Source of the DNA: Pseudomonas quebecensis
Lineage (GTDB): Bacteria > Pseudomonadota > Gammaproteobacteria > Pseudomonadales > Pseudomonadaceae
DNA length: 64,000 nt
Reading direction: 5' to 3'
Assembly (NCBI RefSeq): GCF_026410085.1
Contig: NZ_CP112866.1
Coordinates: 1,178,001-1,242,000 of the forward strand
Of this stretch, positions 8,788 to 17,670 are shown piece after piece (within the stretch, counting starts at the first letter, position 1; each line of letters begins with the position of its first letter). The notes under the pieces are model-generated. The model was not told where the DNA came from and made no database searches. It was given only the letters and a program-made list of their open reading frames with translations. A program made the translations under genes and the position numbers.

Positions 8788-9155
8788 AATTGCCCGCAGG
8801 CTAGATAAATCAAAGCAACGCGGCTTATGACTGACCATTTTGCCGTATTGACCAGAATAGGCGTTCCGGTCAAGATACGGTCGGTTTTGCGCTTACCGTA
8901 GGCAGACAGCAGGTTTCAAGAGCACGTCCAAAAGCAATGCAACGGCATGAACGGCGGGTACGCGTGCAGAGGGTGGCGCGCAGTTTACACGCCGCGATAG
9001 AGAATGACCTCCCAGTCACTCCTGACGAACGGTCTGCATTTTACTGTCGATTCGCCGCTGCGGATGTTTTTGGAGGTGCCCTTGTGTGCCGATGAGCATC
9101 AACCGCCAGGTTCGCCTAGGCGACTTTCTTTTCACCGGAGAGTAACGAGGAATCC
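8788..9155. other. Divergent intergenic region upstream of etfBA
   Basis: This gives about 370 bp between the ETF-QO operator and etfB. No ORF of note is seen. AACGAGG before the etfB start is a usable ribosome-binding site. No sigma-70 promoter for etfBA stands out. Confidence 0.5.
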
Positions 9156-9905
9156 ATGAAGGTTCTTGTAGCTGTCAAACGCGTTGTCGATTACAACGTG
9201 AAAGTTCGCGTCAAGGCGGACAATTCCGGCGTCGATCTTGCTAACGTCAAAATGTCGATGAACCCTTTCTGTGAAATCGCTGTTGAAGAAGCGGTGCGCC
9301 TGAAAGAGAAAGGCGTCGCGACTGAAATCGTCGTAGTGTCCATCGGCCCGACCACCGCTCAAGAGCAGTTGCGTACTGCCCTGGCCCTGGGTGCCGACCG
9401 CGCCATCCTGGTCGAGTCCGCCGAAGACCTGACCTCTCTGGCCGTGGCCAAGCTGCTCAAGGCCGTTGTCGACAAGGAACAGCCCCAGTTGGTGATCCTC
9501 GGCAAACAAGCCATCGACAGCGACAACAACCAGACTGGCCAGATGCTGGCTGCACTGACCGGTTACGGCCAGGGCACCTTCGCTTCCAAAGTCGAAGTGA
9601 GCGGCGACAGCGTTGCCGTGACCCGTGAGATCGACGGCGGCGCCCAGACGGTTTCCCTGAAATTGCCGGCCATCGTCACCACCGACCTGCGTTTGAACGA
9701 GCCGCGCTACGCGTCCCTGCCAAACATCATGAAAGCCAAGAAAAAGCCGCTCGAGTCGCTGACTCCGGATGCCTTGGGCGTTTCCACCGCCTCCACCAAC
9801 AAGACCATCAAAGTCGAAGCGCCGGCTGCACGCAGCGCGGGCATCAAGGTCAAGTCGGTGGCTGAACTGGTCGAGAAACTGAAAAACGAAGCGAAGGTAA
9901 TCTGA
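9156..9905 (+). CDS. etfB: Electron transfer flavoprotein beta subunit
   Basis: Small subunit of the soluble heterodimeric ETF that accepts electrons from acyl-CoA dehydrogenases (249 aa). It has [20 protein letters not shown] at the N-terminus, the AMP-binding region [11 protein letters not shown] and the ETF-beta signature segment [42 protein letters not shown] in pieces. GAGAGTAACGAGG precedes the ATG. etfA follows 2 nt later, so they form an operon. Confidence 0.97.
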   Translation: MKVLVAVKRVVDYNVKVRVKADNSGVDLANVKMSMNPFCEIAVEEAVRLKEKGVATEIVVVSIGPTTAQEQLRTALALGADRAILVESAEDLTSLAVAKLLKAVVDKEQPQLVILGKQAIDSDNNQTGQMLAALTGYGQGTFASKVEVSGDSVAVTREIDGGAQTVSLKLPAIVTTDLRLNEPRYASLPNIMKAKKKPLESLTPDALGVSTASTNKTIKVEAPAARSAGIKVKSVAELVEKLKNEAKVI

Positions 9906-9907
9906 AC

Positions 9908-10837
9908 ATGACTATCTTGGTAATCGCCGAACACGACAACAAGGTGCTGGCTCCGGCCACCCTTAACACCGTGGCTGCCGCCGCTAAGATCGGTGGCGAC
10001 ATTCACGTACTGGTTGCCGGCCAGGGCGCGGGCGCCGTTGCTGAAGCCGCTGCGAAAATCGCCGGTGTGAGCAAGGTTCTGAACGCTGACAACGCGGCCT
10101 ACGCGCATCAGCTGCCGGAAAACGTTGCGCCGCTGGTCGCCGAGTTGGGCAAGGGCTACAGCCACATCCTGGCGGCCGCCACCTCCAACGGTAAAAACAT
10201 CCTGCCGCGCGTAGCCGCGCAGCTGGACGTTGACCAGATCTCCGAGATCATCTCGGTCGAAAGCGCCGACACGTTCAAACGCCCGATCTACGCCGGTAAC
10301 GCCATCGCTACCGTACAGTCGACCGCCGCCATCAAAGTGATCACCGTGCGTGCCACCGGTTTCGACCCGGTTGCTGCAGAAGGCGGTTCGGCTGCTGTTG
10401 AAGCCGTTGCGGCTGCTCATGACGCCGGCATATCCAGCTTCGTAAACGAAGAACTGGCCAAGTCCGATCGTCCTGAACTGACCGCTGCCAAGATCGTCGT
10501 TTCAGGCGGGCGTGGCATGCAGAACGGTGACAACTTCAAACACCTGTACGCCCTGGCCGACAAGCTCGGCGCCGCGGTTGGCGCTTCGCGCGCCGCAGTG
10601 GACGCAGGTTTTGTGCCCAACGATATGCAGGTCGGCCAGACCGGCAAGATCGTTGCGCCACAGCTGTACATCGCCGTCGGTATCTCCGGCGCGATCCAGC
10701 ACCTGGCCGGTATGAAAGACTCCAAAGTGATCGTTGCGATCAACAAGGACGAAGAAGCTCCGATCTTCCAGGTGGCCGATTACGGCCTGGTGGCGGATTT
10801 GTTCGAAGCCGTACCCGAGTTGGAGAAGCTGGTCTAA
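9908..10837 (+). CDS. etfA: Electron transfer flavoprotein alpha subunit
   Basis: FAD-carrying large subunit of ETF (309 aa). N-terminal domain I ([21 protein letters not shown]) is followed by the C-terminal FAD domain with [59 protein letters not shown] (read in pieces) and [23 protein letters not shown]. It is the second gene of the etfBA operon and is followed by a strong terminator. It partners the divergent ETF-QO. Confidence 0.97.
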   Translation: MTILVIAEHDNKVLAPATLNTVAAAAKIGGDIHVLVAGQGAGAVAEAAAKIAGVSKVLNADNAAYAHQLPENVAPLVAELGKGYSHILAAATSNGKNILPRVAAQLDVDQISEIISVESADTFKRPIYAGNAIATVQSTAAIKVITVRATGFDPVAAEGGSAAVEAVAAAHDAGISSFVNEELAKSDRPELTAAKIVVSGGRGMQNGDNFKHLYALADKLGAAVGASRAAVDAGFVPNDMQVGQTGKIVAPQLYIAVGISGAIQHLAGMKDSKVIVAINKDEEAPIFQVADYGLVADLFEAVPELEKLV

Positions 10838-10861
10838 TCCAGTCGCTTCACTTATAAAGAG

Positions 10862-10887
10862 CCCGGTCGTATGACCGGGTTTTTTTT
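10862..10887 (+). terminator. Rho-independent terminator of etfBA
   Basis: CCCGGTC, loop GTAT, GACCGGG followed by eight T. It lies 24 nt after the etfA stop. Confidence 0.95.
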
Positions 10888-10919
10888 GCCCGGCTTTTTG
10901 CCTATCGGAGAAATGCACC

Positions 10920-11738
10920 ATGCAATTGCGTCCCTGGACTGCGCTGCTGGGTTTCACACTGTTGCTGCCGACCTTGTCGCTGGCCGCCGGTAAATGTGAC
11001 CGCCTGGTGATTACCGGCAGCCCGGATGCACCGCCTTTATTGTGGCGCGACCCGCAGGACCCTACGCGCTTGATTGGCGCTACCGCGGATGTGTTGCAGC
11101 AAGTGGCCAAGGACCTGGGCGTAAAGATCGATCTGCTTTATGGCGGCAAGCGCGCCCTGGCCCTGGATGAAGCGCGCAGCGGGCGCATGGATATGTTGGC
11201 CGATGCGCCGCTAAATGTCGGCGAGCTGGAAAACTTTGACTACATTCATCCAGCCCTGATGCAGAACGATTACCTGGTCTGGACGCGCAAAGACTCGACG
11301 CTGGCTTACGCCACGGCTGCGGATCTGCACGGCCATCAGGGCGCGGTGTCGGAACGCGCGCGGCTGAGCCGTGGTTTTGAAACCTTCGCGGGCCAGCAGT
11401 TGAGCCTGCAACGCTTTGCCACCTTGACCCCGGCGTTCCAGAAACTGCTGCTGGGCGAGGTGGATTATGTGCTGGCCGGGCGTTACTCCGGCATGGCCAT
11501 GGCGCAGTCGTTGGGCATGAGCAATGACTTGGTCGCCCGCGATGTACCGGTCGATCAGCCTGGCCTGTACCTGGCGATTTCCCACAACTCGGCCTGTAAT
11601 GATCCGTGGCTGCGCGGACAGCTGGCCAAAAAGATGACAGAATTGCGCGGGTCCGATGGGGTGCAAGCTGCACTGCAGCGCAATATCGAGCGCTGGAAGG
11701 CGCAATTGCAACAACCCGTCGGCACCCCAACAAAGTAG
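10920..11738 (+). CDS. Periplasmic substrate-binding protein, SBP_bac_3 family
   Basis: Secreted solute-binding protein (272 aa) with a signal peptide ending near LSLAAGKCD. Recognisable family segments are LIGATADVLQQVAKDLGVKIDLLYG, RMDMLADAPLN, DYLVWTRKDS and GEVDYVLAGRYSG. There is no permease or ATPase gene nearby, so it is either an orphan receptor or a sensor-like protein. It lies 9 nt upstream of a DUF4398 lipoprotein gene on the same strand and probably shares its transcript. The ligand cannot be predicted; polar amino acids are usual for the family. Confidence 0.85.
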   Translation: MQLRPWTALLGFTLLLPTLSLAAGKCDRLVITGSPDAPPLLWRDPQDPTRLIGATADVLQQVAKDLGVKIDLLYGGKRALALDEARSGRMDMLADAPLNVGELENFDYIHPALMQNDYLVWTRKDSTLAYATAADLHGHQGAVSERARLSRGFETFAGQQLSLQRFATLTPAFQKLLLGEVDYVLAGRYSGMAMAQSLGMSNDLVARDVPVDQPGLYLAISHNSACNDPWLRGQLAKKMTELRGSDGVQAALQRNIERWKAQLQQPVGTPTK

Positions 11739-11747
11739 GGATTTTCA

Positions 11748-12110
11748 GTGACTCTTCGACCTCTTTTCGCGGCCCTCGCCGTTGTCGCTCTGGCGGGATG
11801 TGCAGCCGATCCTGCGCCGAATGAACAAATACGCCTTACTCAGCAGGCTCTCGAACAGGCCAGCGCCGTCGGTGCCAATGCCGATGACTCGCCCGAGCTG
11901 AAGCTGGCCGAGGATAAATTTGCCCGGGCCAGGGCCGACATGGCCGACCAATCCTTCAAACATGCGCGCATGCGCGCTGAGCAGGCCGAGCTGGATGCGC
12001 GTCTGGCCGAGGCCAAGGTGCTGACCCGCAAAAGCCAGGAACAACTGAACGTGCTCAATACCCGCATCACGCGCCTGCGCAAGCAACTGCAATTGGGAGA
12101 TGCCCAATGA
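11748..12110 (+). CDS. DUF4398 lipoprotein
   Basis: Small predicted lipoprotein (120 aa). The signal sequence LFAALAVVALAGC ends in a lipobox with the acylated Cys at about residue 18. The mature part is helical and charged (EQIRLTQQALEQASAVGANADDSPELKLAEDKFARARADMADQSF in pieces), matching the DUF4398 domain. The start is a GTG. The stop overlaps the next gene (ATGA), so it is translationally coupled to the OmpA-like lipoprotein that has a related N-terminal half. Confidence 0.85.
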   Translation: MTLRPLFAALAVVALAGCAADPAPNEQIRLTQQALEQASAVGANADDSPELKLAEDKFARARADMADQSFKHARMRAEQAELDARLAEAKVLTRKSQEQLNVLNTRITRLRKQLQLGDAQ

Positions 12111-12922
12111 GCCTGACGATCCGAGGTCTGGGCTTTGCAACGTTGTTGGCCGGTGCGGTACTGGGCGGGTGTGCCAGCCATCCCAACAGCGAGCAGGCAT
12201 TGCAGCAGGCCGGCAGCGACTTCCAGAAGGTCAAGGAAGATGCCAATGTGCTGCGCATCGCGCCCAAGGACGTGATCCGCGCCGGTGAATCCCTGGCCAG
12301 GGCCGACCGACTGTCCAGCTATTGGGGCAGCGGCAATGACGTCGTGCACTACGCCTACCTGAGCCAGCGCTACAGCGCCATCGCCCGCGAACACACCGAG
12401 CAGGCACTGAATGAAGAACGCGGCGCCAAACTTGAGCTGGAGCGTCAGCGCCTGCAACTGGCCCTGCGCGAAAGCAAATTGAGCAGCGTGCAGCAACAGG
12501 GCAAGTGGCTTGAAGAGCAGATCGCCAGTTTGGCCACTACCCAGACCGATCGCGGCCTGGTGATGACCCTGGGTGACGTGCTGTTCGACACCGGCGAAGC
12601 GGAACTGAAAAACTCGGCCAATCGCACCGTGCTCAAGATCGTGCAATTCCTGCAACTGAACCCCAAGCGCGTGGTACGCATCGAGGGCTACACCGACAGT
12701 ACCGGTGGCGAACAGGAAAACCTCAAACTGTCGCGTGATCGCGCGCAGGCGGTGGCGGACGTTCTGGTAGATCTGGGCATTGATGAAAAACGCATCCAGG
12801 TCGAAGGCTATGGCGACCAGTATCCAGTGGAAGCCAATGCTTCCGAGCGCGGTCGTGCGCAGAACCGCCGGGTAGAAATCGTATTCTCCGACGCCAAGGG
12901 CCAGTTGGGCGCCGCCCGCTGA
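12107..12922 (+). CDS. DUF4398/OmpA-domain outer-membrane lipoprotein
   Basis: Lipoprotein of 271 aa with lipobox VLGGCAS, a helical DUF4398-like N-terminal half (QALQQAGSDFQKVKEDANV..., coiled coil to about residue 140) and a C-terminal OmpA-like peptidoglycan-binding domain. The latter shows LGDVLFDTGEAELKNSANRTV, IEGYTDSTGGEQENLKLSRDRAQAVADVL and GYGDQYPVEANASERGRAQNRRVEI, including the Asp and Arg that contact diaminopimelate. It probably tethers the outer membrane to peptidoglycan. Overlap with the preceding DUF4398 gene suggests the two work together. Confidence 0.9.
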   Translation: MSLTIRGLGFATLLAGAVLGGCASHPNSEQALQQAGSDFQKVKEDANVLRIAPKDVIRAGESLARADRLSSYWGSGNDVVHYAYLSQRYSAIAREHTEQALNEERGAKLELERQRLQLALRESKLSSVQQQGKWLEEQIASLATTQTDRGLVMTLGDVLFDTGEAELKNSANRTVLKIVQFLQLNPKRVVRIEGYTDSTGGEQENLKLSRDRAQAVADVLVDLGIDEKRIQVEGYGDQYPVEANASERGRAQNRRVEIVFSDAKGQLGAAR

Positions 12923-13257
12923 AGCCTTGGGCTGATTGACAAGGTGGGGCTCACCCCAAAAGCCTCAGGCTCGCAGGTGAGGTGTTTACTGAAGAGAAGT
13001 CGATACCCATGCCCCGATCGCGGTGGGTCAGTCAGCCCAGCTGTCACTGACGCACCGCTATCGGGCCAATCGAATCGTCGCACCGCCCCTCCTGCTTTTT
13101 TCTGCATAAGCCTGAAAGCTCTCTCCACCACCCTTACAGTTTTTGCTGTCACTGCCAGCCGCGCTCGACTATTGTGGCAACTGTTCCCGTACACTTCTAA
13201 ACTGTGCCGGTATGTTTCACACAAAAATAAAATGCCCGTGAAATCGAGTGCTGCGAC
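12923..13257. other. Intergenic region with a REP-like inverted repeat
   Basis: CCCGATCGCGGTGGGTCAGT (13015-13034) faces ACTGACGCACCGCTATCGGG (about 13048-13067), an inverted repeat related to the inner part of the REPINs. Downstream, 13130-13257 must hold the MocR promoter. A 105-codon reading frame covering 12944-13261 has no coding character and is not called. Confidence 0.55.
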
Positions 13258-14697
13258 ATGACCAATCTTCTGCTCTACCAACGTATCGCTCAGCAGCTGG
13301 CTGAGGATATCCGGCGTGGTGTCTATCAACCGGGCGAACGGGTGCCTTCTGTACGCAAGATGAGCTCCCAGCTCAATGTGAGTCATGCCACGGTATTGCA
13401 GGCTTATGCCAACCTCGAAGACCAGGGGCTGATCAGGGCGCGACCGCAGTCCGGTTATTACGTACACCAGACCCCCGCGCTCACCGCGCCCACGCCGGAT
13501 ATCGCACGGGTCGAGCGTCCGGGGCTGGTCACGCGCAGCAGCATCATCCAGCAGGTATTGGGCGAGTCGCGCCGCGAAGGGGTATTTCCCCTGGGCGCCG
13601 CAGTCCCGAGCGTCGATTACCTGCCGGTGCGCGCGTTGCATCAGCAACTGGCCAAGGTCACGCGTTTCCAGAGCCCGCGCGCGTTCAGCTACATGTTCAG
13701 TCCCGGCTTCGAGCCGCTGCGCCGCCAGGTCGCTATCCGCATGCGCGATGCCGGGGTGGTGGTGGACCCTTCCGAAGTGGTGATCACCCACGGATGCGTC
13801 GATGCGTTGCAGATGTCACTGCGCGTGCTGACTCGCCCCGGCGATCTGATCGCGGCGGAATCCCCCACCTATTACGGCTTGCTGCAATTGGCGGATCTGC
13901 TGGGCCTCAAAGTCATTGAGATCCCCAGCGACCCGTCCACCGGCATGAGCCTGGAGGCGCTGCAACTGGCCGCGAACCAATGGTCGATCAAGGCGCTGGT
14001 GCTGACCACGCGGCTGAGCAACCCGCTGGGTGGCACCATGCCGGAGGAGCGTCAGAAGCAGTTGCTGCGCCTGGCGTCGGATTTCGATATTCAGATTGTC
14101 GAGGACGACATCTACGGCGAGCTGATGTTCGAGCTGGGCCGCACCAAGGCCCTGAAAGCCTATGATCGCCTGGATCGGGTGATCTATTGTTCGAGCTTCT
14201 CCAAGACGTTGTCGCCGGGGGTGCGTATCGGCTGGATGATCGCCGGCAAGTACCAGCAGGAAATCCAGCGCCTGCAAATGTTCAGCACCCACTCGGCCTG
14301 CAGCGTGACTCAAATGGGCGTGGCTGCGTACCTGGAGAACGGCGGTTACGACCGACATTTGCGCTACATCCGTCAGGAATACCGCAAGAACCTCAGCGCC
14401 TTTCAATTGGCGGTGCAGCAATACTTCCCGGAGGGCACGCAGATGACCCGTCCCACCGGCGGCTTCATCCTGTGGGTCAGTTTGCCAGGACGGGTCAATA
14501 CTCAGGAACTGCACGTACGTGCACTGCAACAGGGCATCAGCATCGCGCCAGGGTTGATCTTCAGTAATACCGAGCAATTCAACCACTGCATCCGCCTTAA
14601 CTGCGGCACGCCGTGGAACCGCGAGGCAGAGCGCGCGCTGATGACGTTGGGCATGCTGGCGAGCCAGCTGTGCCAGGAAACCGCTGCCGGTTTTTGA
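13258..14697 (+). CDS. MocR-type regulator: GntR DNA-binding domain fused to PLP aminotransferase fold
   Basis: Regulator of 479 aa. An N-terminal GntR winged helix (LAEDIRRGVYQPGERVPSVRKM, about residues 10-75) is fused to a fold-type I aminotransferase domain with VEDDIYGELMF and the PLP lysine in SSFSKTLSPGVRIGWM (about residue 318). MocR proteins sense PLP or amino-acid adducts and control vitamin B6, GABA or taurine genes, or are self-regulated. No enzyme gene is adjacent, so the target is unknown. Confidence 0.88.
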   Translation: MTNLLLYQRIAQQLAEDIRRGVYQPGERVPSVRKMSSQLNVSHATVLQAYANLEDQGLIRARPQSGYYVHQTPALTAPTPDIARVERPGLVTRSSIIQQVLGESRREGVFPLGAAVPSVDYLPVRALHQQLAKVTRFQSPRAFSYMFSPGFEPLRRQVAIRMRDAGVVVDPSEVVITHGCVDALQMSLRVLTRPGDLIAAESPTYYGLLQLADLLGLKVIEIPSDPSTGMSLEALQLAANQWSIKALVLTTRLSNPLGGTMPEERQKQLLRLASDFDIQIVEDDIYGELMFELGRTKALKAYDRLDRVIYCSSFSKTLSPGVRIGWMIAGKYQQEIQRLQMFSTHSACSVTQMGVAAYLENGGYDRHLRYIRQEYRKNLSAFQLAVQQYFPEGTQMTRPTGGFILWVSLPGRVNTQELHVRALQQGISIAPGLIFSNTEQFNHCIRLNCGTPWNREAERALMTLGMLASQLCQETAAGF

Positions 14698-14811
14698 GCG
14701 CTGATGAGCGTGCAAAACAGGGCTATGCCGATAGCTGGCTAATCACCGCGCTTGTCATGGCGCGCACAACAAGCGAGCATATGGCCCTCTGCCTTTAATG
14801 CTGTAGGCGAT

Positions 14812-15300
14812 ATGACCTCGATGTTCCGAGCTGTTCTGGTAATTGGCCTGTTAAGCCTGTGCAACGTCCACACCGCGCTGGCGGCGGCGCCTGTGAGCGA
14901 AAACAAGCCGGCCGCCGGCAGTGAGCAGAGCACTCCCGCGAAAACGCCGGCTCCGGCAAAAAAAGCGCCTGCCGTGAAGAAAAACACCACCAACGCCAAG
15001 AAACGTACGGCGGCCAGGAAGGCCAAATCCGCCCATGAAGTGGCCGAGACCAAATTGCCACCGGCCCAATTGGACCTGTCGCTGCCCTCGGACATGGTCC
15101 GGCACCTGCAGCCGCTGGGCACCTTGCCGCAGCCTAAGAGCGTGCCACTGCTGCCGCCGATGTTCGGTGAGAAACCCACCGATAAAAGCGATTTCCAGAT
15201 CAACGGACGTCTGCTCAGTAACGAAATGCGCCTGCAATTGCGCAATGAAGAGCGGCGCGAGGTAGAGGGTGCCGCGCTGGATTTCGAATTCAAACAGTAA
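14812..15300 (+). CDS. Secreted Ala/Lys-rich protein of unknown function
   Basis: Product of 162 aa from the ATG at 14812 (MTSMFRAVLVIGLLSLCN..., signal peptide ending near ALAAAP). After it comes a low-complexity Lys/Ala/Pro segment (about residues 35-80; APAKKAPAVKKNTTNAKKRT) and then a conserved-looking tail with LDLSLPSDMVRHLQPLGTLP. The basic stretch resembles histone-like tails, which has led similar Pseudomonas proteins to be named loosely as initiation-factor-like. I see no support for that. Function unknown. Confidence 0.7.
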   Translation: MTSMFRAVLVIGLLSLCNVHTALAAAPVSENKPAAGSEQSTPAKTPAPAKKAPAVKKNTTNAKKRTAARKAKSAHEVAETKLPPAQLDLSLPSDMVRHLQPLGTLPQPKSVPLLPPMFGEKPTDKSDFQINGRLLSNEMRLQLRNEERREVEGAALDFEFKQ

Positions 15301-15462
15301 GCGCTTCCTACCTTTGCAAGATGACCCTTCGACCATTTGTCGCGGACTGGTCGGTCACTTCGGTTTTCTGCATAAAACCCCTGTTGGACCATTTTAAAAC
15401 GGCTGTTTAAGGGCGTAGTCTAGCCCGGCCATCCCTATTGAGTCGTCGAGGACCCACTGGTC

Positions 15463-15717
15463 ATGAAATGCCGTGAAGGCTGTGGCGCTTGCTGCATCGC
15501 CCCCTCCATCAGTTCGCCGCTGCCCGGCATGCCCAATGGCAAACCGGCGGGCGAACGCTGCGCGCACCTGTCGGTCGAACTGCTGTGCCAACTGTTCGGC
15601 CAACCGGAGCGACCGGCGGTATGCAGTGATTTCAAGGCTGATATCGAGGTGTGCGGCACCGACCAGGCCGATGCGATCCGCCTGATCGGCTGGTGGGAAC
15701 AGATGACGGCGGCTTGA
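15463..15717 (+). CDS. YkgJ-family cysteine-cluster protein
   Basis: Small protein (84 aa) with the N-terminal cluster MKCREGCGACCIAPSISSPLPG and later Cys in GERCAHL, ELLCQLFG, RPAVCSDF and VCGTD, matching the YkgJ/UPF0153 family, proposed to bind zinc or an Fe-S cluster. It is monocistronic or precedes the START-domain gene by 41 bp. Biochemical role unknown. Confidence 0.85.
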   Translation: MKCREGCGACCIAPSISSPLPGMPNGKPAGERCAHLSVELLCQLFGQPERPAVCSDFKADIEVCGTDQADAIRLIGWWEQMTAA

Positions 15718-15758
15718 TGGGCTTTACTATCGGAACTTCAACAATAAGGAATACAACA

Positions 15759-16364
15759 ATGGGTTCGCTGAAACGAATAGCTGTCGTGTGCGGTTTTACG
15801 CTGGTATTTGCCGCCACTGCCCAGGCTGAGGATTGGCAGGTTGCCAAGGATGAAGACGGCATCAAGGTGTCCCTGAGCGAAGTCGCCGGCTCCAAATATA
15901 AGGCGTATCGCGGTGTGACCACGATCAAGGCGCCTGTCGCCAAGGTCCAGGCCCTGCAGGAAGATGTCGCCGGTGCCTGTTCGTGGATTCATGAGTGCAA
16001 GTCCCAGAAGCTGGTCGACAAAAAAGGCGATGAAGCCTGGACCTACACCCAGTTCAAGGCACCGTTCCCGGTGACCGACCGCGATTCTTACATCCATGTC
16101 ACCACCACCAAGGATGCCGACGGCAACGTAACCCGCACGTTGCAGGGCGTGCCGACCTATAAACCCGAAGAAAAAGGCTACGTGCGTGTTGCTCAAGTCG
16201 AGGGCTTCTGGAAACTGGTCCCTAAGGGAGCAAATGAGACCGAAGTGACTTACCAGGTGCACACCGAGCCAGGCGGCAGCGTGCCTTCGTGGCTGGCCAA
16301 CAAGTTCGTGGTCGACGCGCCGTTCAACACCCTCAAGGCGCTTAAAGCGCGCGCGGAAAAATAA
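15759..16364 (+). CDS. Secreted START-domain protein
   Basis: Predicted periplasmic lipid-binding protein (201 aa). The start ATG at 15759 follows AAGGA and begins a signal peptide (MGSLKRIAVVCGFTLVFA... cleaved after AQA). The rest fits a START/SRPBCC fold: WQVAKDEDGIKVSLSEVAGS, YTQFKAPFPVTDRDSYIH and VTYQVHTEPGGSVPSWLANKF, the last being typical of bacterial START proteins. The ligand is unknown. Confidence 0.88.
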   Translation: MGSLKRIAVVCGFTLVFAATAQAEDWQVAKDEDGIKVSLSEVAGSKYKAYRGVTTIKAPVAKVQALQEDVAGACSWIHECKSQKLVDKKGDEAWTYTQFKAPFPVTDRDSYIHVTTTKDADGNVTRTLQGVPTYKPEEKGYVRVAQVEGFWKLVPKGANETEVTYQVHTEPGGSVPSWLANKFVVDAPFNTLKALKARAEK

Positions 16365-16467
16365 GCGCGATTGATCGGGTGCCCCCTGCCTTGGGTGGAA
16401 CGTTTGGCGAACCCCCAAGGTCCAGATAGAAGTGAGCCCACACATGGGTTTTATCGAGGAGGCACCG

Positions 16468-16704
16468 ATGCAAACGTGGCAAATTACCTTCGTTGATGAT
16501 CACGGCGTAAAAACCGTAGAGCTGTTCACCTGCGAACAAGAGCCCAGCCTCGAAGACGCTGCGCACATGATTCGCAGCAAACTGGTGCCGGTCGCCGCCG
16601 AGCTCGACCTCAATGACCTTGAGGGACGCAAGCCGGAGCCGACGGTCAAGATCCTCAAAGACCAGAACAGTATCCAGATCCTCGATATTTCTCCCTCTGC
16701 CTGA
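16468..16704 (+). CDS. Small conserved hypothetical protein
   Basis: 78-aa soluble protein beginning MQTWQITFVDDHGVKTVEL. The ATG at 16468 is 5 nt after GAGGAGG, a much better site than the in-frame ATGs upstream. It is acidic, with no signal peptide or known motif. Function not recognised. Confidence 0.7.
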   Translation: MQTWQITFVDDHGVKTVELFTCEQEPSLEDAAHMIRSKLVPVAAELDLNDLEGRKPEPTVKILKDQNSIQILDISPSA

Positions 16705-16918
16705 ATATTCCCTGTAGGCCTGGCAAGCGCCTCTGGTGGAGGTGATTGCTTCGCGCTACTCTGCAAACGAGATCAGCGAATGAATCGCTAAGGTCTGGTC
16801 TTGTCAGCTACATGCTTGTTTTCCCGCGGTGAGGTCATTGCCGTAGCCTCCGCGCCAGCAGGGCGCGGGCTTCGGGGAGCACGGAAAGTCTATCCATCGG
16901 TCTTGAGGAGCACTTTTC

Positions 16919-17260
16919 ATGAGCACAGCCTATCAAGAAGACATCAGCACCCACGTTCTGCGCCGCATGAAAGAAGGCGGTTTCGATTTCTCGCGTTTCC
17001 ACCCCATCGAGTTCTACGCGATTTTCCCGGATGAAGAACGGGCGCGCAGGGCGGCGGGCGAGTTTCGTGGAGAGTCCCTGAACGCCCAGGTCAGCGCGCG
17101 CGACGATGGCGCGTGGTACCTGGAACTGAGCAAGGTCATGTTTGCAACCTACGACGGCATAGGAGACTTCGAGCAGGACTTTGAAGCAGTGGTCGAGCCC
17201 CTCGGTGGCATTATCGAGGGGTGGGGCGTCAAACAGGAGGTGCGCGGTTTGCCGATGTAG
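16919..17260 (+). CDS. RraB-family ribonuclease E inhibitor-like protein
   Basis: 113-aa protein of the RraB fold, recognised by FHPIEFYAIFPDEERARRAA, LELSKVMFATYDGIGDFEQDF and GIIEGWGVKQEV. In E. coli RraB binds RNase E and remodels the degradosome; the same role is inferred here. The ATG follows GAGGAGCAC. An orphan terminator on the other strand lies about 120 bp downstream. Confidence 0.85.
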   Translation: MSTAYQEDISTHVLRRMKEGGFDFSRFHPIEFYAIFPDEERARRAAGEFRGESLNAQVSARDDGAWYLELSKVMFATYDGIGDFEQDFEAVVEPLGGIIEGWGVKQEVRGLPM

Positions 17261-17670
17261 TTCGACACTGCCCGCACTCGCAACATCACCACGCATCGGC
17301 TGGCCTTCGGGTCGGCCGATGTTGTTTGTGCCGTAGGCAAAGCCCGGCGCATTCTGCGAGCTCTTTTCATGCACCAAAAAAAGCCACCCGAGTAGGGTGG
17401 CCGAAGGGAAGAGCGGAGCGCTGAAGGTCTGTTCAGCAGATGGTGGCGATTATCCGCAAGCTTTGCAGGCCGGTGAAATCAACTCTGACTATGCTCTTGA
17501 TAGTCAAAGCCTGCATTGCGATGAAGCGCGCGACCACACACCGGGCAATCGGCGCACCAGGAAGGTGCGCATGGTGCTTCGTATTTATACAACTCACTGA
17601 TTCTTAAGTGTTTATGCCGATGGCACGGGCCTTGCGATGGTTCTGGCGTCCGAGTGACAAGGAGTACGGC
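17261..17670. other. Intergenic region with nested inverted repeats
   Basis: Non-coding stretch between the RraB gene and the ATP-grasp gene. It holds a minus-strand terminator (17377-17401), nested inverted repeats (TGACTAT / ATAGTCA at 17486-17506 inside TGCAGGC / GCCTGCA at 17465-17515) and the ATP-grasp promoter region. See the ncRNA entry. Confidence 0.6.
17377..17520 (-). ncRNA. Candidate small RNA ending in an orphan rho-independent terminator
   Basis: On the minus strand GGCCACCC, loop TACTC and GGGTGGC are followed by TTTTTTT (17401-17377). No minus-strand gene precedes it: the next gene to the right is plus-strand. Upstream of it on the minus strand lies TTGACT (17507-17502) and nested inverted repeats, so an RNA of about 100-140 nt is plausible. 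No good -10 box was found; the 5' end is a guess. Confidence 0.4.

Noticed and set aside
12944..13261. 105-codon plus-strand frame before the MocR gene
   Set aside because: Overlaps a REP-like inverted repeat and the promoter region; no ribosome-binding site or recognisable motif.
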